Shown: positions 9,880 through 19,197, counted from the first letter of the stretch. The stretch is 64,000 nucleotides of DNA from Terriglobia bacterium (GCA_032252755.1 JAVUPY010000054.1:1-64000); one strand, 5' to 3'. A program made the numbers and translations. Notes: generated from the sequence alone by a model not told the origin.

Positions 9880-10002
9880 TGTCCACTGGAGATGTGTTGT
9901 CGTTAACCTTTTGTGAAAGGCAGGTCGTACTGCTCCTACGTTTGAAACGTGAACAAAGTTTTGCTGGTCTACAGCGGAAATATCTGGCGGAGGTTTCGTA
10001 AC

Positions 10003-11391
10003 ATGTGTCGCATTCCGGTCTGCACCATTATTCTTGGTCTGCTCATGTCCACTCCCTGCCTGGCGCAGAGAGATGATCCGCATCGAACGTCACTGTCAGA
10101 GTTCAGCGACTCGCTCACGGACCTTACACGGCATGTAGCTCCGGCTGTAGTTCAGATCTTTGCCACCGGATATCTCCCGGATGATGACGACGACAAGGCT
10201 ACTTTTACGAAACAACAGGTAATCGGTTCCGGAGTCATCGTAAGTTCTGACGGTTATATCGTCACCAACTTACATGTAGTCAGAGGTGCCAAACGGATTC
10301 GAGTTGCGCTGAATTCCCCGGACGCCCTATCGGCATCTGCGGTTCTGAAAGACGAGGGTCCCCAGTATGAAGCAGTGGTAGTGGGCTCCCACAAAGATAC
10401 CGATCTCGCTGTCTTGAAAATCAATGCAACGAATTTGCCGACCTTATCTCTCGCAGATTATTCGGAGCTGCGTCAGGGGCAGATTGTCATAGCGGTCGGA
10501 AATCCGGTCGGGATGAAGAACGCGGTATCGATCGGAATAGTCAGCTCGGTTGCGAGGCAATCGGAGGACAAGAGCGTTCCTCTTATTCAGACCGATGCAG
10601 CAGTTAATCCGGGAAACAGTGGTGGAGCCCTGGTCGACACTCACGGTCACCTGGTTGGGATAACGTCAGAGGCTATGAGTGGTGAGAGACTCGGATTTGC
10701 AATACCAAGCGAGGTTATCAAGTTTGTGTATGACCAAATCCGCCGAGAGGGAAAAGTCCACCACGGCGAGATCGGTGTGGATGTGCAAAATATTACGCCG
10801 GTGATTGCGCGCGGATTGAGCCTGCCTCGGCCATGGGGAGTGATCATAAGTGACGTCAAGCCCGATTCGCCCGCCAGCCATGCTGGTCTGAGACCTTTCG
10901 ACGTGATACTGACGGTGGACGGCAGGTCAATCGGGAGCACACCGGAGTTCGAGGGCCTGCTGTACTTCAAGAAGAATACAGAAGTCGTTACCCTCCAAGT
11001 GTCCCGGAAGAGTGGGGGTGTGACGCTAAAAATCCCGGTAGTTTACCGTGAAGAGGCTAGCTCTAGCGAAACAGTACCAGCGAACGACCCAGAAAAAAAC
11101 TTTATCCGTAAGCTGTGTATAGTGGCATCGGATGTTAGCAAAAGCCAGAGCGAAAGACTTATAGGTATACGGCAGCAGACAGGTGTTCTAGTCACTGGAA
11201 AACTTTCAGACAGTGAAAGTTTCGGATGTGAATTGCAGTCGCTTGATGTGATTCATTCGGTCAACGGCACCGACGTGTCCGACGTCGATTCATTGCGTAA
11301 GATGATTGACGGACTTTCGCCTGGGGACGCAGTCGTGCTGTGGATAGAGCGATCCCGCAAATATATGTATGTGGCGTTCGAAGTAAACTGA
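10003..11391 (+). CDS. HtrA/DegP-like periplasmic serine protease with two PDZ domains
   Basis: A 462-residue trypsin-like protease. The ATG at 10003 follows GGAGG and starts a signal peptide (MCRIPVCTIILGLLMS, cleavage after CLAQ); a GTG at 9949 is less likely. The triad is complete: His91 (TNLHVV), Asp134 (KDTDLAVLKI) and Ser206 (NPGNSGGAL). A first PDZ domain follows at about 265-345 (SPASHAGLRPFDVILTVDG) and a second, more divergent one at the C-terminus (FGCELQSLDVIHSVNGTDV). The family degrades or refolds damaged envelope proteins, consistent with the many envelope genes around it. Confidence 0.93.
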   Translation: MCRIPVCTIILGLLMSTPCLAQRDDPHRTSLSEFSDSLTDLTRHVAPAVVQIFATGYLPDDDDDKATFTKQQVIGSGVIVSSDGYIVTNLHVVRGAKRIRVALNSPDALSASAVLKDEGPQYEAVVVGSHKDTDLAVLKINATNLPTLSLADYSELRQGQIVIAVGNPVGMKNAVSIGIVSSVARQSEDKSVPLIQTDAAVNPGNSGGALVDTHGHLVGITSEAMSGERLGFAIPSEVIKFVYDQIRREGKVHHGEIGVDVQNITPVIARGLSLPRPWGVIISDVKPDSPASHAGLRPFDVILTVDGRSIGSTPEFEGLLYFKKNTEVVTLQVSRKSGGVTLKIPVVYREEASSSETVPANDPEKNFIRKLCIVASDVSKSQSERLIGIRQQTGVLVTGKLSDSESFGCELQSLDVIHSVNGTDVSDVDSLRKMIDGLSPGDAVVLWIERSRKYMYVAFEVN

Positions 11392-11486
11392 ACGCACACC
11401 ACTGAATGATCAGTTGCAGCGCGGTTGAAAGTTGGCTGTCGAGGCCCGCTTTCAGCGCTGATTAGGTAACACCGGGATGACTTACT

Positions 11487-12065
11487 TTAGGGCTTAGGCA
11501 ACATTGCCGCTTGCGCGAGCCGAAATTCGATAAGTGACTCGCTGGGGATCCTAAGTTGCTCGCCTTTCTTTGTTGCAGCCAGTGCGGTTCCGCCGGCAGC
11601 ACCGGCGGCTACGCCAATCGCCGCTCCCGCTCCACCGCCTGCTATTCCACCGATCAGGGCTCCCAAACCGGCTCCGCCAACTACTTTTCGAGCCGTTTTC
11701 TTCCCCTCTCCTTGTCCTCTAAGTTCAAAGCTGCTGGTGAGGAGAGGATAGGCTGTGCCCTTGATGACAATGTCCGTCAGTTCGAGCTTGAGCTTCGAGC
11801 TGCCTGACATCTTGCCGGCAGAACTTGCCTCTGCAAGTTGGCCATACACAGTGGCACCTCGAGGCGCCACAATAACATCGTCCATCAACAGGTTTGTTTC
11901 AAGCGTTGCGGTGAATCGATAACCTGTTTTGTTAGTGCTCGAATCAATCGGCTCTATGGTGCGGACGAGAATGCGCGTCCCAGCCGGAATTGTAATTCGG
12001 TTTTGTGAAATCGCTGAGATCGCCATCAAAACAATTACGCCAGCAATGGTAAGGAATCGTCTCAT
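11487..12065 (-). CDS. Secreted glycine-zipper protein
   Basis: A 192-residue protein with a signal peptide. It has a beta-rich middle (IPAGTRILVRTIEPI, VAPRGATVYGQL) and a glycine-zipper stretch near residues 128-160 (GGAGLGALIGGIAGG) that could insert into or pack against a membrane. It is a shorter paralogue of the lipoprotein at 30297-31151; both end in a segment reading IPSESLIEFRL or LPAEALVAFRL. Its start overlaps the stop of the upstream gene by 4 bases (ATGA), so the two are translationally coupled. Function unknown. Confidence 0.85.
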   Translation of the reverse strand: MRRFLTIAGVIVLMAISAISQNRITIPAGTRILVRTIEPIDSSTNKTGYRFTATLETNLLMDDVIVAPRGATVYGQLAEASSAGKMSGSSKLKLELTDIVIKGTAYPLLTSSFELRGQGEGKKTARKVVGGAGLGALIGGIAGGGAGAAIGVAAGAAGGTALAATKKGEQLRIPSESLIEFRLAQAAMLPKP

Positions 12066-12610
12066 TTCTTATCTCCTTCCGCGAGTTCAGATTGTTCTTC
12101 CATGAGTGGCAGGTTTGAAGCGATCTGAAGATCGATGATTAAGAGGAGCTGGTTTTCAACTTGCAGGAAGCGTGCTGCCATGACGGGACCGACAGAACCT
12201 CTCAACCGGTCGTAGCACTTCACCAGGAGATCTGTACGCTGCTTCTGGTAGTCGATGGCTTTCTTCATCAATTCATCGGCTTTGGCGTCCGTCAGTGAAT
12301 CGTAAGTGGCGGCATAATCGAGGATGTTGTCACTTCTTAGTTTGTTCAGTTTCGCCAGTTCGGCATCATACTGGTTATAGATGGGCCAAAATTGTGCCGC
12401 ATCAGCCGCGTCGAGTTGCATCACGGCGCCGAGTATCTGAGCTTTCTCTTGGCGGACATTGCTCCGGATCAACTCAATATATTCCTGTATATTTTGTTCC
12501 TGAGCTTTATTGGATGGCTTCGTATCTTGTGGCTTCTGCTGCGAGAGCGCAAAGGGACAGAAGGCCATAATCGTGAGGAATATCCCCACCGTTATGATTC
12601 GTCTCCTCAT
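12062..12610 (-). CDS. Periplasmic helical protein, CpxP/Spy-like in architecture
   Basis: A 182-residue protein with a signal peptide (cleavage near ALSQQ) and an almost entirely helical mature part. It is a paralogue of 23897-24391 (minus); both share DAAxFWPIY-type and QIENxLxLLINLQxA-type segments. All-helical periplasmic proteins of this size suggest a CpxP/Spy-type chaperone or sensor, but the family LTxxQ motif is not seen, so this is inference. It is the first gene of a two-gene unit with the glycine-zipper protein. The recurrent palindrome lies 147 bases upstream. Confidence 0.82.
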   Translation of the reverse strand: MRRRIITVGIFLTIMAFCPFALSQQKPQDTKPSNKAQEQNIQEYIELIRSNVRQEKAQILGAVMQLDAADAAQFWPIYNQYDAELAKLNKLRSDNILDYAATYDSLTDAKADELMKKAIDYQKQRTDLLVKCYDRLRGSVGPVMAARFLQVENQLLLIIDLQIASNLPLMEEQSELAEGDKK

Positions 12611-12757
12611 CAGTCATTCTCCTTTGTGACCGGGTTGGATACCGCAGGTCTTCTGAGGACGCCCCGCCTGTTCAAACTCGATGAGGCGTTCTGGTTGCGA
12701 CAGGCGGACGACATCAAGTCCATTGTGAAGGTAAGCTAAGAACATTCAGACAGGGGA

Positions 12758-12773
12758 CTGGCAAAACTGCTAG
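12758..12773 (-). promoter_or_regulatory. Recurrent 16-bp palindrome (site 4)
   Basis: On the minus strand it reads CTAGCAGTTTTGCCAG, matching the consensus almost exactly, 147 bases before the start at 12610. Confidence 0.5.
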
Positions 12774-12826
12774 CAGGGAGAATTGAAACTACGAAGATGT
12801 TGTCGGTTGGAACAACTAATATACCT

Positions 12827-13516
12827 TCAGTGGCACGAGCGATCGTCTTGAAACTGTCCGTTGGGTACCATGGCAGCGAGAAACTTTGTGCATGCCACAA
12901 TCTTCTGATATGTCTCGTCGCGGTCGATCAATTCTGGCGAAAGTGAATACTTACCGGTGTCCATGATTCGGCGCTCACCTATTAGTTGGTCACTCCACGC
13001 TTTGAGAGTGTTGTAGTTGTTTGTGAGCAACTGAAGTGCATTGTGATCAGCATTGGAGGATGCGTGTGCCTTTGCTTGGAGCAGAGTCTCTGTGGCGCGG
13101 TCTTGAAGGACCACGATTCGGCTTCCATCGCCCGGCACGCCACGCTTTGCGGCATAGGTAAGAGTATTGATCCATTCTTTGACGGCTCCCAAGGACTCGA
13201 TCGAGGTCTTCATGAACTCGTTTGACAGGACAGACTCGTCCTGCTGATTGTGTGCTGGAGTTTCCCGCGCGATGTTCTCCTTCGGGCCAGGAAAGGTGAG
13301 GATAACGGTGTTTCCCTCGAATGCTATTGATCCATTGGCGATTCGGACCAGGGTCTCCAATTCAACATAGGACTTTCCGTCAATGCGGTAAACGTTTACA
13401 TTTCCGCTTTGGCCGTTGACTAGAAGAGTCCTTTGTACGTGTTCGGATTGAGCCAATGCGGTTCCAGTAAAGCATGCATAAACAAACGATATCGAAAACA
13501 ACGTGCGCATAAGCAT
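12827..13516 (-). CDS. Secreted protein with copper-amine-oxidase-N-like domain
   Basis: A 229-residue protein from the ATG at 13516 (GAAAGG upstream, followed by a signal peptide ending near TALAQ). The first mature segment (VNVYRIDGKSYVELETLVRIANGSIAFEGNTVILTF) resembles the beta-rich domain seen at the N-terminus of copper amine oxidases and in many surface proteins. The rest is helical with no known motif. An upstream start at 13567 adds a basic stretch before the signal and is less likely. Function unknown. Confidence 0.78.
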   Translation of the reverse strand: MLMRTLFSISFVYACFTGTALAQSEHVQRTLLVNGQSGNVNVYRIDGKSYVELETLVRIANGSIAFEGNTVILTFPGPKENIARETPAHNQQDESVLSNEFMKTSIESLGAVKEWINTLTYAAKRGVPGDGSRIVVLQDRATETLLQAKAHASSNADHNALQLLTNNYNTLKAWSDQLIGERRIMDTGKYSLSPELIDRDETYQKIVACTKFLAAMVPNGQFQDDRSCH

Positions 13517-13576
13517 GGCAGCGGCCTTTCGTCGTTCAATCCTGATAACGCTAGCCGACATGCACACTCAAAACCA

Positions 13577-13592
13577 CTGGCAGAAATACAAG
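13577..13592 (-). promoter_or_regulatory. Recurrent 16-bp palindrome (site 5, right half only)
   Basis: Minus-strand CTTGTATTTCTGCCAG, 60 bases before 13516. Only the TTCTGCCAG half is well conserved. Confidence 0.35.
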
Positions 13593-13720
13593 ATATCGGA
13601 CGGCAGGGTGCCGCCACGACGAGATTGGTGCGAGGTGGCCTATTGTCTTGTTGTTTATTCGGAAGCGGCTACAAATGTGATACCCAGAAGTCGTCTCAGA
13701 AAGAAAAGGATCCTTTCAGA

Positions 13721-14710
13721 TCAGTTTTGCGGATCGAAATATCCCTTCTTGAAGTAAGTCTGAACCTGCGCATTCCGAAGTGGAGTGGCGAGCTCGACCT
13801 TGACTTTGCGCCAGTGTCCATCGTGCTTTAGCTCAGATGGATGATATCCGAGGATATACTGACTGCGCATTTCGCGACTCAGGTCCGCGAAGGTCTTCGG
13901 CACCTTTGCGGCGTTATCGACGCTAATGGTGCGGCCACCTGTCACATCGGTGAGCCTGGTGAGCAATCGTTTGCCCAACTTTTCTTCGAGAGGCTTCATG
14001 AAAAGCAACGGCTCATCGAAGATGGCCACAGCGTAGACATCCGCGTTCGACTCCTCAACTTCTTTGACAACATGACTGCTGGAGAGGTGACTGTCATTCT
14101 CTCCGCCGTCAGAAACAATGACCAGTGCCCGCCGCGAATAACGTGAATTCTTCATTATTCTGAGGGTGAGGTCCACTGCGTCCATTAGGGACGTCCACCC
14201 GACCGGTTGCTCATTGCTGAGAGCAGCTTCAATTTCGTGGAGCGACTGACTTCCCCGGGCGATTACTTTTGGGTTTGTCGAAACGGCAACAACGTAATAA
14301 TCGTCATCGGGATTAGCGTTGTTGAAAAACTGCCGTACCGATTCGCGCAAGGCGTCCATTTTTGGCTGCATGCTCCCGCTGAAATCGAGCACCAGGCCGA
14401 TAGACATTGGGGCGTCTTCTTCGAAGAAATACTCAATACGCTGTGGCTGCTTCTCGTCGAATAACAGGAAGTCCTTGCCCTCAAGTCCCAGAATCGGTCG
14501 GTCGAGTTCATCTGTCACCGTCACTGGAACGAGAACCAGGTTAACGTCGGTGCGCAAGACAGGGACTGCGGGATCTAGTGGCTCGGGAGCAGACATCAGT
14601 ACAGTCGGGCCACCCTGAGCCAGTACTGCGGGAGGAAGGACCAACACCGAACCGATCAGCGACAACAAGCCTGTCAAAACCGCAGAAGAGAGAAACGCTC
14701 GAGAACGCAT
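13721..14710 (-). CDS. Secreted VWA-domain protein (acidobacterial VWFA-related)
   Basis: A 329-residue paralogue of the VWA protein at 8822-9805. The start at 14710 begins a signal peptide ending near AVLAQ. The metal-dependent adhesion site reads DFSGSM, with GWTSLMDAVD and VSDGGEN completing it. The C-terminal FKKGYFD matches the paralogue's ending. Between the signal and the VWA domain, LVPVTVTDELDRPI is the usual beta-rich segment. It is probably periplasmic. It stands in the same orientation as the OmpA-domain gene upstream but is separated by about 190 bases. Confidence 0.9.
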   Translation of the reverse strand: MRSRAFLSSAVLTGLLSLIGSVLVLPPAVLAQGGPTVLMSAPEPLDPAVPVLRTDVNLVLVPVTVTDELDRPILGLEGKDFLLFDEKQPQRIEYFFEEDAPMSIGLVLDFSGSMQPKMDALRESVRQFFNNANPDDDYYVVAVSTNPKVIARGSQSLHEIEAALSNEQPVGWTSLMDAVDLTLRIMKNSRYSRRALVIVSDGGENDSHLSSSHVVKEVEESNADVYAVAIFDEPLLFMKPLEEKLGKRLLTRLTDVTGGRTISVDNAAKVPKTFADLSREMRSQYILGYHPSELKHDGHWRKVKVELATPLRNAQVQTYFKKGYFDPQN

Positions 14711-14897
14711 AGGCCTCTGGAAAATCCCCAAAGATTGCAGCCTTGCAGCACGTATAGCTGAGGCACTGACTGCTGTGGGTCAAGCAGATGCCATGGCTGG
14801 TTCTCAAGTTGCAATAATTTTGAGGCCTAGTTTTCCACAAGCTCGACTTCATCCTTTATATAGGTCCTTGCTTTCTGGCCGAGCTGGTTTCCGGGCC

Positions 14898-16361
14898 TTA
14901 CGTACCGATCTTTTGGCCGATGACCTCCCCCGAGACGATGATTTCGACCCGCCGATTAAGCTGACGTCCCGCTGGCGTCGCGTTGTCCGCTACCGGCTGT
15001 GTCTTGCCGAATCCTTTTGCGGTAACGCTCATATCAAGCAAGTTCTGGCTGATTAGATAATCCCGGACCGCGGAAGCTCGCTGCTCTGACAGTTTTTGGT
15101 TGAATTCGTCGCTCCCTACGCTGTCTGTATGGCCCTCAATGTCGAGCGTTAGTCCCGGATGTGCGAGGACAATGCCGGATAGCTTTGCGAGTTTCTCTCG
15201 CGCCTCAGGACGCAAGTTGAACTTGCCGGTGTCAAAGAGAACGTCTCCAAGATTGACGACAAGTCCTCGTGGCGTATCACGGGTCTCTAAGATGCGGTTA
15301 AACTGCTCGAGGAGCTGTGCTCGTAGCTGCTCGGCAGCCCTGCGATTCCTCTCGGCCTCGGCCTGCGCTGCCTGTTCCTTCACTCGCAAGACTTCTTCCT
15401 TTGCGGCTGCGAGTTCGGCCTGTCGCTGTGCTTCTTCGTCGGCCTTACGCTTTGCTTCGGCCGCTTCCTGTGCGGCCTTGGCTTCGGCTTCTGCCTTAGC
15501 TTTAGCGGCGGCTTCGTCGCGTTCGCTCGCGATGCGTTCCTCCTCCTGTTTCTGGACAGCAAGAGCGCGGGCGTCTTCGGCGAACTGAATCGTCTGCCGA
15601 GCCGTAGAAACGATAGTGCTTCTTTCCGCCTTGTTCTCCAGATACCTCTCGGTCATCTGCAGACCGCCTTCGGCCTTCGAGAGGATGTCTGGGGCGTACT
15701 TGTCAGCCGAGTTTGATTTTGCGATGTCGACAGCATTCCGTGCTTCATAGACCTCAAGAGGAATGCGCTGAGTGTCCGGGATTAACGCAAGTGGATTGCC
15801 GAGTTTTTGATACTGGGCACGCTTCATCAATTTGTATTCACTGACCGGAAATATCTTTCCCTTAGTGTCCTTTCTGATCTCGCTCTGAAGAACCACCATC
15901 TCGCTCGGCATTCGAACGGCGAAGTAGGGTTCGGCGGTGATAATAAGGGAAAAGGTCTGCGCTGGAGAGGTGACCTTGACGCTGCCTTCTTGTTTCGAGT
16001 TCAAGAGGATCTCTCCGGAGTTTCCGGTTCGTCCCTCAGGCGTAACAATCCAGAGAACATATGTCAGGAATTCCGCCCCGAGCTTGGAGGGAGGCGCGAG
16101 GTCCTTCACCCAAACCTGAATGGTGGAAGACGCCGCCTTATCTTTGATTTCGACCTTTGCTTCGCCGCGCGCCTGCGGCATCAAGTCGGTGCCTTTCAGG
16201 TCAACCTTTGTTCCACTCTCACCAACCTGATAACCGATAGCCGCCACCGACCTGGTAGTCAGCTGAGAGTCGCTGGGTTCTTGTTGCGTCTGTGCTGCCG
16301 CAGACGTGATGGCAAGGAAGACTAAGACAGCAGAAACAAGAAGGGAAGGAGTGCGTTTCAT
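14898..16361 (-). CDS. OmpA-family peptidoglycan-binding protein with long coiled coil
   Basis: A 487-residue protein from the ATG at 16361 (AAGGGAAGGAG region upstream is on the other strand, so the start rests on the signal peptide MKRTPSLLVSAVL, cleavage after SAAAQ). A beta-rich N-terminal part is followed by a charged, Ala/Glu/Lys-rich coiled coil at about 270-360. A C-terminal OmpA domain follows, with DVLFDTGKFNLRP, the conserved IEGHTDSVGSDEFN and LNRRVEI. This domain binds peptidoglycan non-covalently; the coiled coil probably spans the periplasm. The long open frames opposite the coiled coil are low-complexity artefacts. Confidence 0.9.
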   Translation of the reverse strand: MKRTPSLLVSAVLVFLAITSAAAQTQQEPSDSQLTTRSVAAIGYQVGESGTKVDLKGTDLMPQARGEAKVEIKDKAASSTIQVWVKDLAPPSKLGAEFLTYVLWIVTPEGRTGNSGEILLNSKQEGSVKVTSPAQTFSLIITAEPYFAVRMPSEMVVLQSEIRKDTKGKIFPVSEYKLMKRAQYQKLGNPLALIPDTQRIPLEVYEARNAVDIAKSNSADKYAPDILSKAEGGLQMTERYLENKAERSTIVSTARQTIQFAEDARALAVQKQEEERIASERDEAAAKAKAEAEAKAAQEAAEAKRKADEEAQRQAELAAAKEEVLRVKEQAAQAEAERNRRAAEQLRAQLLEQFNRILETRDTPRGLVVNLGDVLFDTGKFNLRPEAREKLAKLSGIVLAHPGLTLDIEGHTDSVGSDEFNQKLSEQRASAVRDYLISQNLLDMSVTAKGFGKTQPVADNATPAGRQLNRRVEIIVSGEVIGQKIGT

Positions 16362-16382
16362 GGCGAATATCCTATCGTCGAG

Positions 16383-16410
16383 ACCTGCCGTCGCGAAGGC
16401 AACGGCAGGT
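16383..16410. terminator. Inverted repeat, 9-bp stem
   Basis: ACCTGCCGT and ACGGCAGGT are perfectly complementary around a 10-base loop. The repeat lies 22 bases before the OmpA start on the minus strand, so it would fold in that gene's 5' leader rather than end it. Confidence 0.4.
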
Positions 16411-16427
16411 CCGGCCAATTCTCGCGT

Positions 16428-16457
16428 CTCGCGTTAGTCGATGATGACTAACGCGAG
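16428..16457. terminator. Perfect 12-bp hairpin downstream of the DUF2950 gene
   Basis: CTCGCGTTAGTC and GACTAACGCGAG flank a 6-base loop, 10 bases past the DUF2950 stop on the minus strand. There is no T-run after it, so it may be a processing or attenuation structure as well as a terminator. Confidence 0.5.
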
Positions 16458-16466
16458 GCAGTGGGG

Positions 16467-17465
16467 TCATTGCTGGTTTGTGGATACCGAGACCTTGGCG
16501 ACAGGCCATTGATCGTTAGTCGGTTGCCAGCTGTTGTCAGGGTTGTAGAGGTCGATGTCGGCAAACGCCTTCAACGTGTCAGGGCCAAGATCCTTCTGGT
16601 AGACGAGTCCATCGTGGCTCACCATGAAGGTCTTGATACCTGTGACTCCATACTCAGCGGGCGCGGCAATCAGGGCAAATCCCCCAATCATGACTCCGTC
16701 GATGACGAAATCGATTCGGCCCAAGGGTGCTGCGGGTCCTTGCCCTTTCAATATCTTGAAGAAGTAGCCATGATACGGAGATTTCTTTTCCAAAGAGTAC
16801 CCTTCCGTGATGGCACGAGCAATCGCTTCGCTGATTGGACCTGCTGGGGTACCATCCGCATTCTGCCAAAACAGTCCGTCCTGCTTGCCGGGGCTGCTGA
16901 TGATTTTCTGGGCATATTGATGTACGCCATCGTGAGGCTGGGTAGCGTATTCCTTTTGCGCATCAACGTAACCTCGGCAAATTGCGATGGCATCGAGTTC
17001 ATTGGCTCCAATTCGGCGCTGCAGTATTTCTTCACGCCCGCTTTGCGAATCGAAGTACCACTTTCCCTTGTATTTGACGATTGGAATCGGCAGCGGCCAT
17101 TCGTCATCTCCAACCAGCAGAATCGCTTTGTTTTTGTGTTTCTCGAAGGATTTCTTTTCATTTGCCTTGGCGATGAAATCGGAGATTCTCTTTTTGTCCT
17201 GAACCTCGTCGCCGGTAGAAACAATGTCGTTGCCGTCTGGACCGAGGATGATTCGCAGAGAGTCTTGGTCAGAATCTGCCGCGGCCCTGATTAGTGCTGC
17301 TGCGGCAAGCTCCGGAGACTCGAAACCTGTCTGAGAGGTTGAGGGTGCGAAGCTTTTCTGATTCTGCGCCGAAGTGGATTGGGTAACACAAATCAGGCAC
17401 GCGATGAAGATAGCAGCTGCGCAAACCAGCTTACCGGGGGCTGAACTTGAGATTTTGATTGTCAT
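16467..17465 (-). CDS. DUF2950 family secreted protein
   Basis: A 332-residue secreted protein (signal peptide ending near STSAQ) typical of DUF2950: an N-terminal FESPELAAAALIRAAADSD segment, central SPYHGYFFKILKGQG and a C-terminal GVTGIKTFMVSHDGLVYQKDLG. Function unknown. It lies 21 bases after a DUF3300 gene in the same orientation. This pairing recurs across many bacteria and suggests joint work at the envelope. Confidence 0.92.
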   Translation of the reverse strand: MTIKISSSAPGKLVCAAAIFIACLICVTQSTSAQNQKSFAPSTSQTGFESPELAAAALIRAAADSDQDSLRIILGPDGNDIVSTGDEVQDKKRISDFIAKANEKKSFEKHKNKAILLVGDDEWPLPIPIVKYKGKWYFDSQSGREEILQRRIGANELDAIAICRGYVDAQKEYATQPHDGVHQYAQKIISSPGKQDGLFWQNADGTPAGPISEAIARAITEGYSLEKKSPYHGYFFKILKGQGPAAPLGRIDFVIDGVMIGGFALIAAPAEYGVTGIKTFMVSHDGLVYQKDLGPDTLKAFADIDLYNPDNSWQPTNDQWPVAKVSVSTNQQ

Positions 17466-17486
17466 TGTGTCCTCGCAAGAATGTCG

Positions 17487-18755
17487 TTAACGCCGCCGTC
17501 CACCGCCGCCCGAACGTCCACCGCCGGACCGGCCCATACTAGATGCCCCACGTGAACTACTGGCGCTGGCTGAAGCGCGGTTGCTGCCTCCGCCACCAAA
17601 TGCGCTGCCCTTGGATCCGGAATCGCGCGAGACGCTCTGATTTCCGATACGATCTCCGCCACCTCCGCGGCTGCCGGAATCACGAGTACCAGCTGAAGCA
17701 CGATTGCCGCCCATGTAACTCTCGCCGCGATTTCCCGCACCGGACCCGCTGGCGCGATTGCTGACGCCGGCCTGCCCGCGCGACTGCTGGCGCGCGTTCG
17801 CCTGCCGCGTGGACATCGAATCTCCACGCGCGGTTCCGCCAAACTTGTTTGCAGTTGCACGATCGGAATAGGGGGCCCCACCGCGGTGCTCCGGATTGTG
17901 CTGCCAGTTGCTTTTGCCCTGGGCATTTACCCGATTGCGGTTTCCGCCCTGAATGTTCTGACGATTCGAGTTATTGACGAAATTGTTGTTGTGGTTGATA
18001 TAGACATTGTTATTGCCGCCCCATCCAGCTCCCCATCCCCATCCCCCGCCTCCCCACGCAGCTCCGACCATCATTCCCACGCCGAACGAGATCGCAGCGC
18101 CGGCGGCATAGTAGCCCGGCGGTGGATATGCATAAGCCGGGTACGGGTATGCCGGTGCTCCGTAAACGACCATTGGGTCGTAGGAGGGGACGTACACGAC
18201 ATCCGTCTTGGCAGGTTCGATGACAACGATTGTTTTGTTCTCGACGACTTTGGTTTCAACCTTTTGCTGTTCGCTGCTCTTCAGATTGCCCTTGTCCTTG
18301 GCCTTCACGCGCATTCTTTGAACTGCATCCATAACATCGTTCTGCTGTGCAAGGAATGCATTCCCGATATCGGTCGTCCACTTAATATTCTCAGCAAGAT
18401 TCTTAACCAGGTCCGGGAGTGCAACCAGGGCCTGGACACTCGCGTCCCAGCTTTCCTTTTTCACGGCTTCGATCATCTTGTCCTGGCCCATCTTGCTGTT
18501 CTTCTGCATCCATTGGCTCAGTTGCACGATTTCGAGAGGGTAAGTGGATGCAACAAGAATCTGGCTTAGGAGAGGATCGGGATATAGAGCAATTGGAGCC
18601 ACGAGAGAATCGAGTTGGTCATTCGGGATAGCCGCAGCTTCGGGTGCCGCCTGCTGCTCCTGGACTACTGTCCCAAACGCGAGCGGCTCGGCATAGATCA
18701 TGAGGCTCATGCATAAAAGCGCCGCAATCCCGCGATTGAATATCTTGAATAACAT
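17487..18755 (-). CDS. DUF3300 family secreted protein with Gly/Ser/Arg-rich tail
   Basis: A DUF3300 protein of about 422 residues (ATG at 18755, signal MLFKIFNRGIAALLCMSLMI); a start at 18809 would add 18 residues before the signal. The N-terminal domain has LVAPIALYPDPLLSQILVA and QALVALPDLV, both characteristic. PAKTDVVYVPSYDP leads into a Tyr/Pro-rich and then Gly/Trp-rich stretch. The last ~170 residues are low-complexity Asn, Gly, Ser and Arg, probably disordered. It is the first gene of the DUF3300-DUF2950 unit. Function unknown. Confidence 0.9.
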   Translation of the reverse strand: MLFKIFNRGIAALLCMSLMIYAEPLAFGTVVQEQQAAPEAAAIPNDQLDSLVAPIALYPDPLLSQILVASTYPLEIVQLSQWMQKNSKMGQDKMIEAVKKESWDASVQALVALPDLVKNLAENIKWTTDIGNAFLAQQNDVMDAVQRMRVKAKDKGNLKSSEQQKVETKVVENKTIVVIEPAKTDVVYVPSYDPMVVYGAPAYPYPAYAYPPPGYYAAGAAISFGVGMMVGAAWGGGGWGWGAGWGGNNNVYINHNNNFVNNSNRQNIQGGNRNRVNAQGKSNWQHNPEHRGGAPYSDRATANKFGGTARGDSMSTRQANARQQSRGQAGVSNRASGSGAGNRGESYMGGNRASAGTRDSGSRGGGGDRIGNQSVSRDSGSKGSAFGGGGSNRASASASSSRGASSMGRSGGGRSGGGGRRR

Positions 18756-18809
18756 CCTGAACTCAAAAGATCTTGGCATCATGTGATTGCACCATTCTTC
18801 CTGCTGCAC

Positions 18810-19062
18810 TTCGCCGGGAATAGGAACTGCTTTAGTTGCCCTCTAATCGGACAGAAGTGTTCTCAGCAAAGATATGAACCGCGTGTGATCTTTTGCACTG
18901 GGAGAATTACTAGAAACACACCTTATTTATGCGATGAGTTCCCAACTCGAGTTCGCACTTAACAAAGTCCTGTGTCCGGTTTCAGCCGAGTTATCCGCAT
19001 CCTTCTGCGAGTTCGTCCGCTATGACGGAAACCGATCCGATAGAAAATATCGGAGGCTTGGT
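18810..19062. other. Divergent promoter region, no gene seen
   Basis: This separates the minus-strand DUF3300 gene from the plus-strand cassette at 19063. It contains palindrome site 6 and no credible reading frame. Confidence 0.5.
18898..18913 (-). promoter_or_regulatory. Recurrent 16-bp palindrome (site 6)
   Basis: Minus-strand CTAGTAATTCTCCCAG, 142 bases before the DUF3300 start. It differs from site 15 (CTAGCAATTCTGCCAG) at two positions. Confidence 0.42.
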
Positions 19063-19197
19063 ATCTTGGCGAACTAGGAGTTTTGCCAATGGTAGGCACA
19101 TCATTTGAACGGCTATTTTGACCGAAGCGTCACAAACGACCAGGCGGACGAAGATGCATCCCAACCTGAAGTGTCTTGTCAAGCGCACAGCGTTGCG
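19063..19197 (+). repeat. Duplicated promoter/leader cassette, copy A
   Basis: About 135 bases nearly identical (roughly 85-90% by eye) to 22061-22192. It spans ATCTTGGCG, palindrome site 7, a long shared untranslated stretch and the first codons of a leader reading frame. In copy B the leader codons continue into an intact secreted-protein gene; here they run into a stop after 28 codons. Confidence 0.8.
19074..19089 (+). promoter_or_regulatory. Recurrent 16-bp palindrome (site 7)
   Basis: CTAGGAGTTTTGCCAA, identical to site 8, inside the duplicated cassette and 65 bases before the leader ATG at 19154. Confidence 0.42.

Noticed and set aside
15100-15588. 162-codon plus-strand frame opposite the OmpA coiled coil
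   Set aside because: It is Ser/Ala/Arg low-complexity sequence produced by the antisense of a Glu/Ala/Lys-rich coiled coil.
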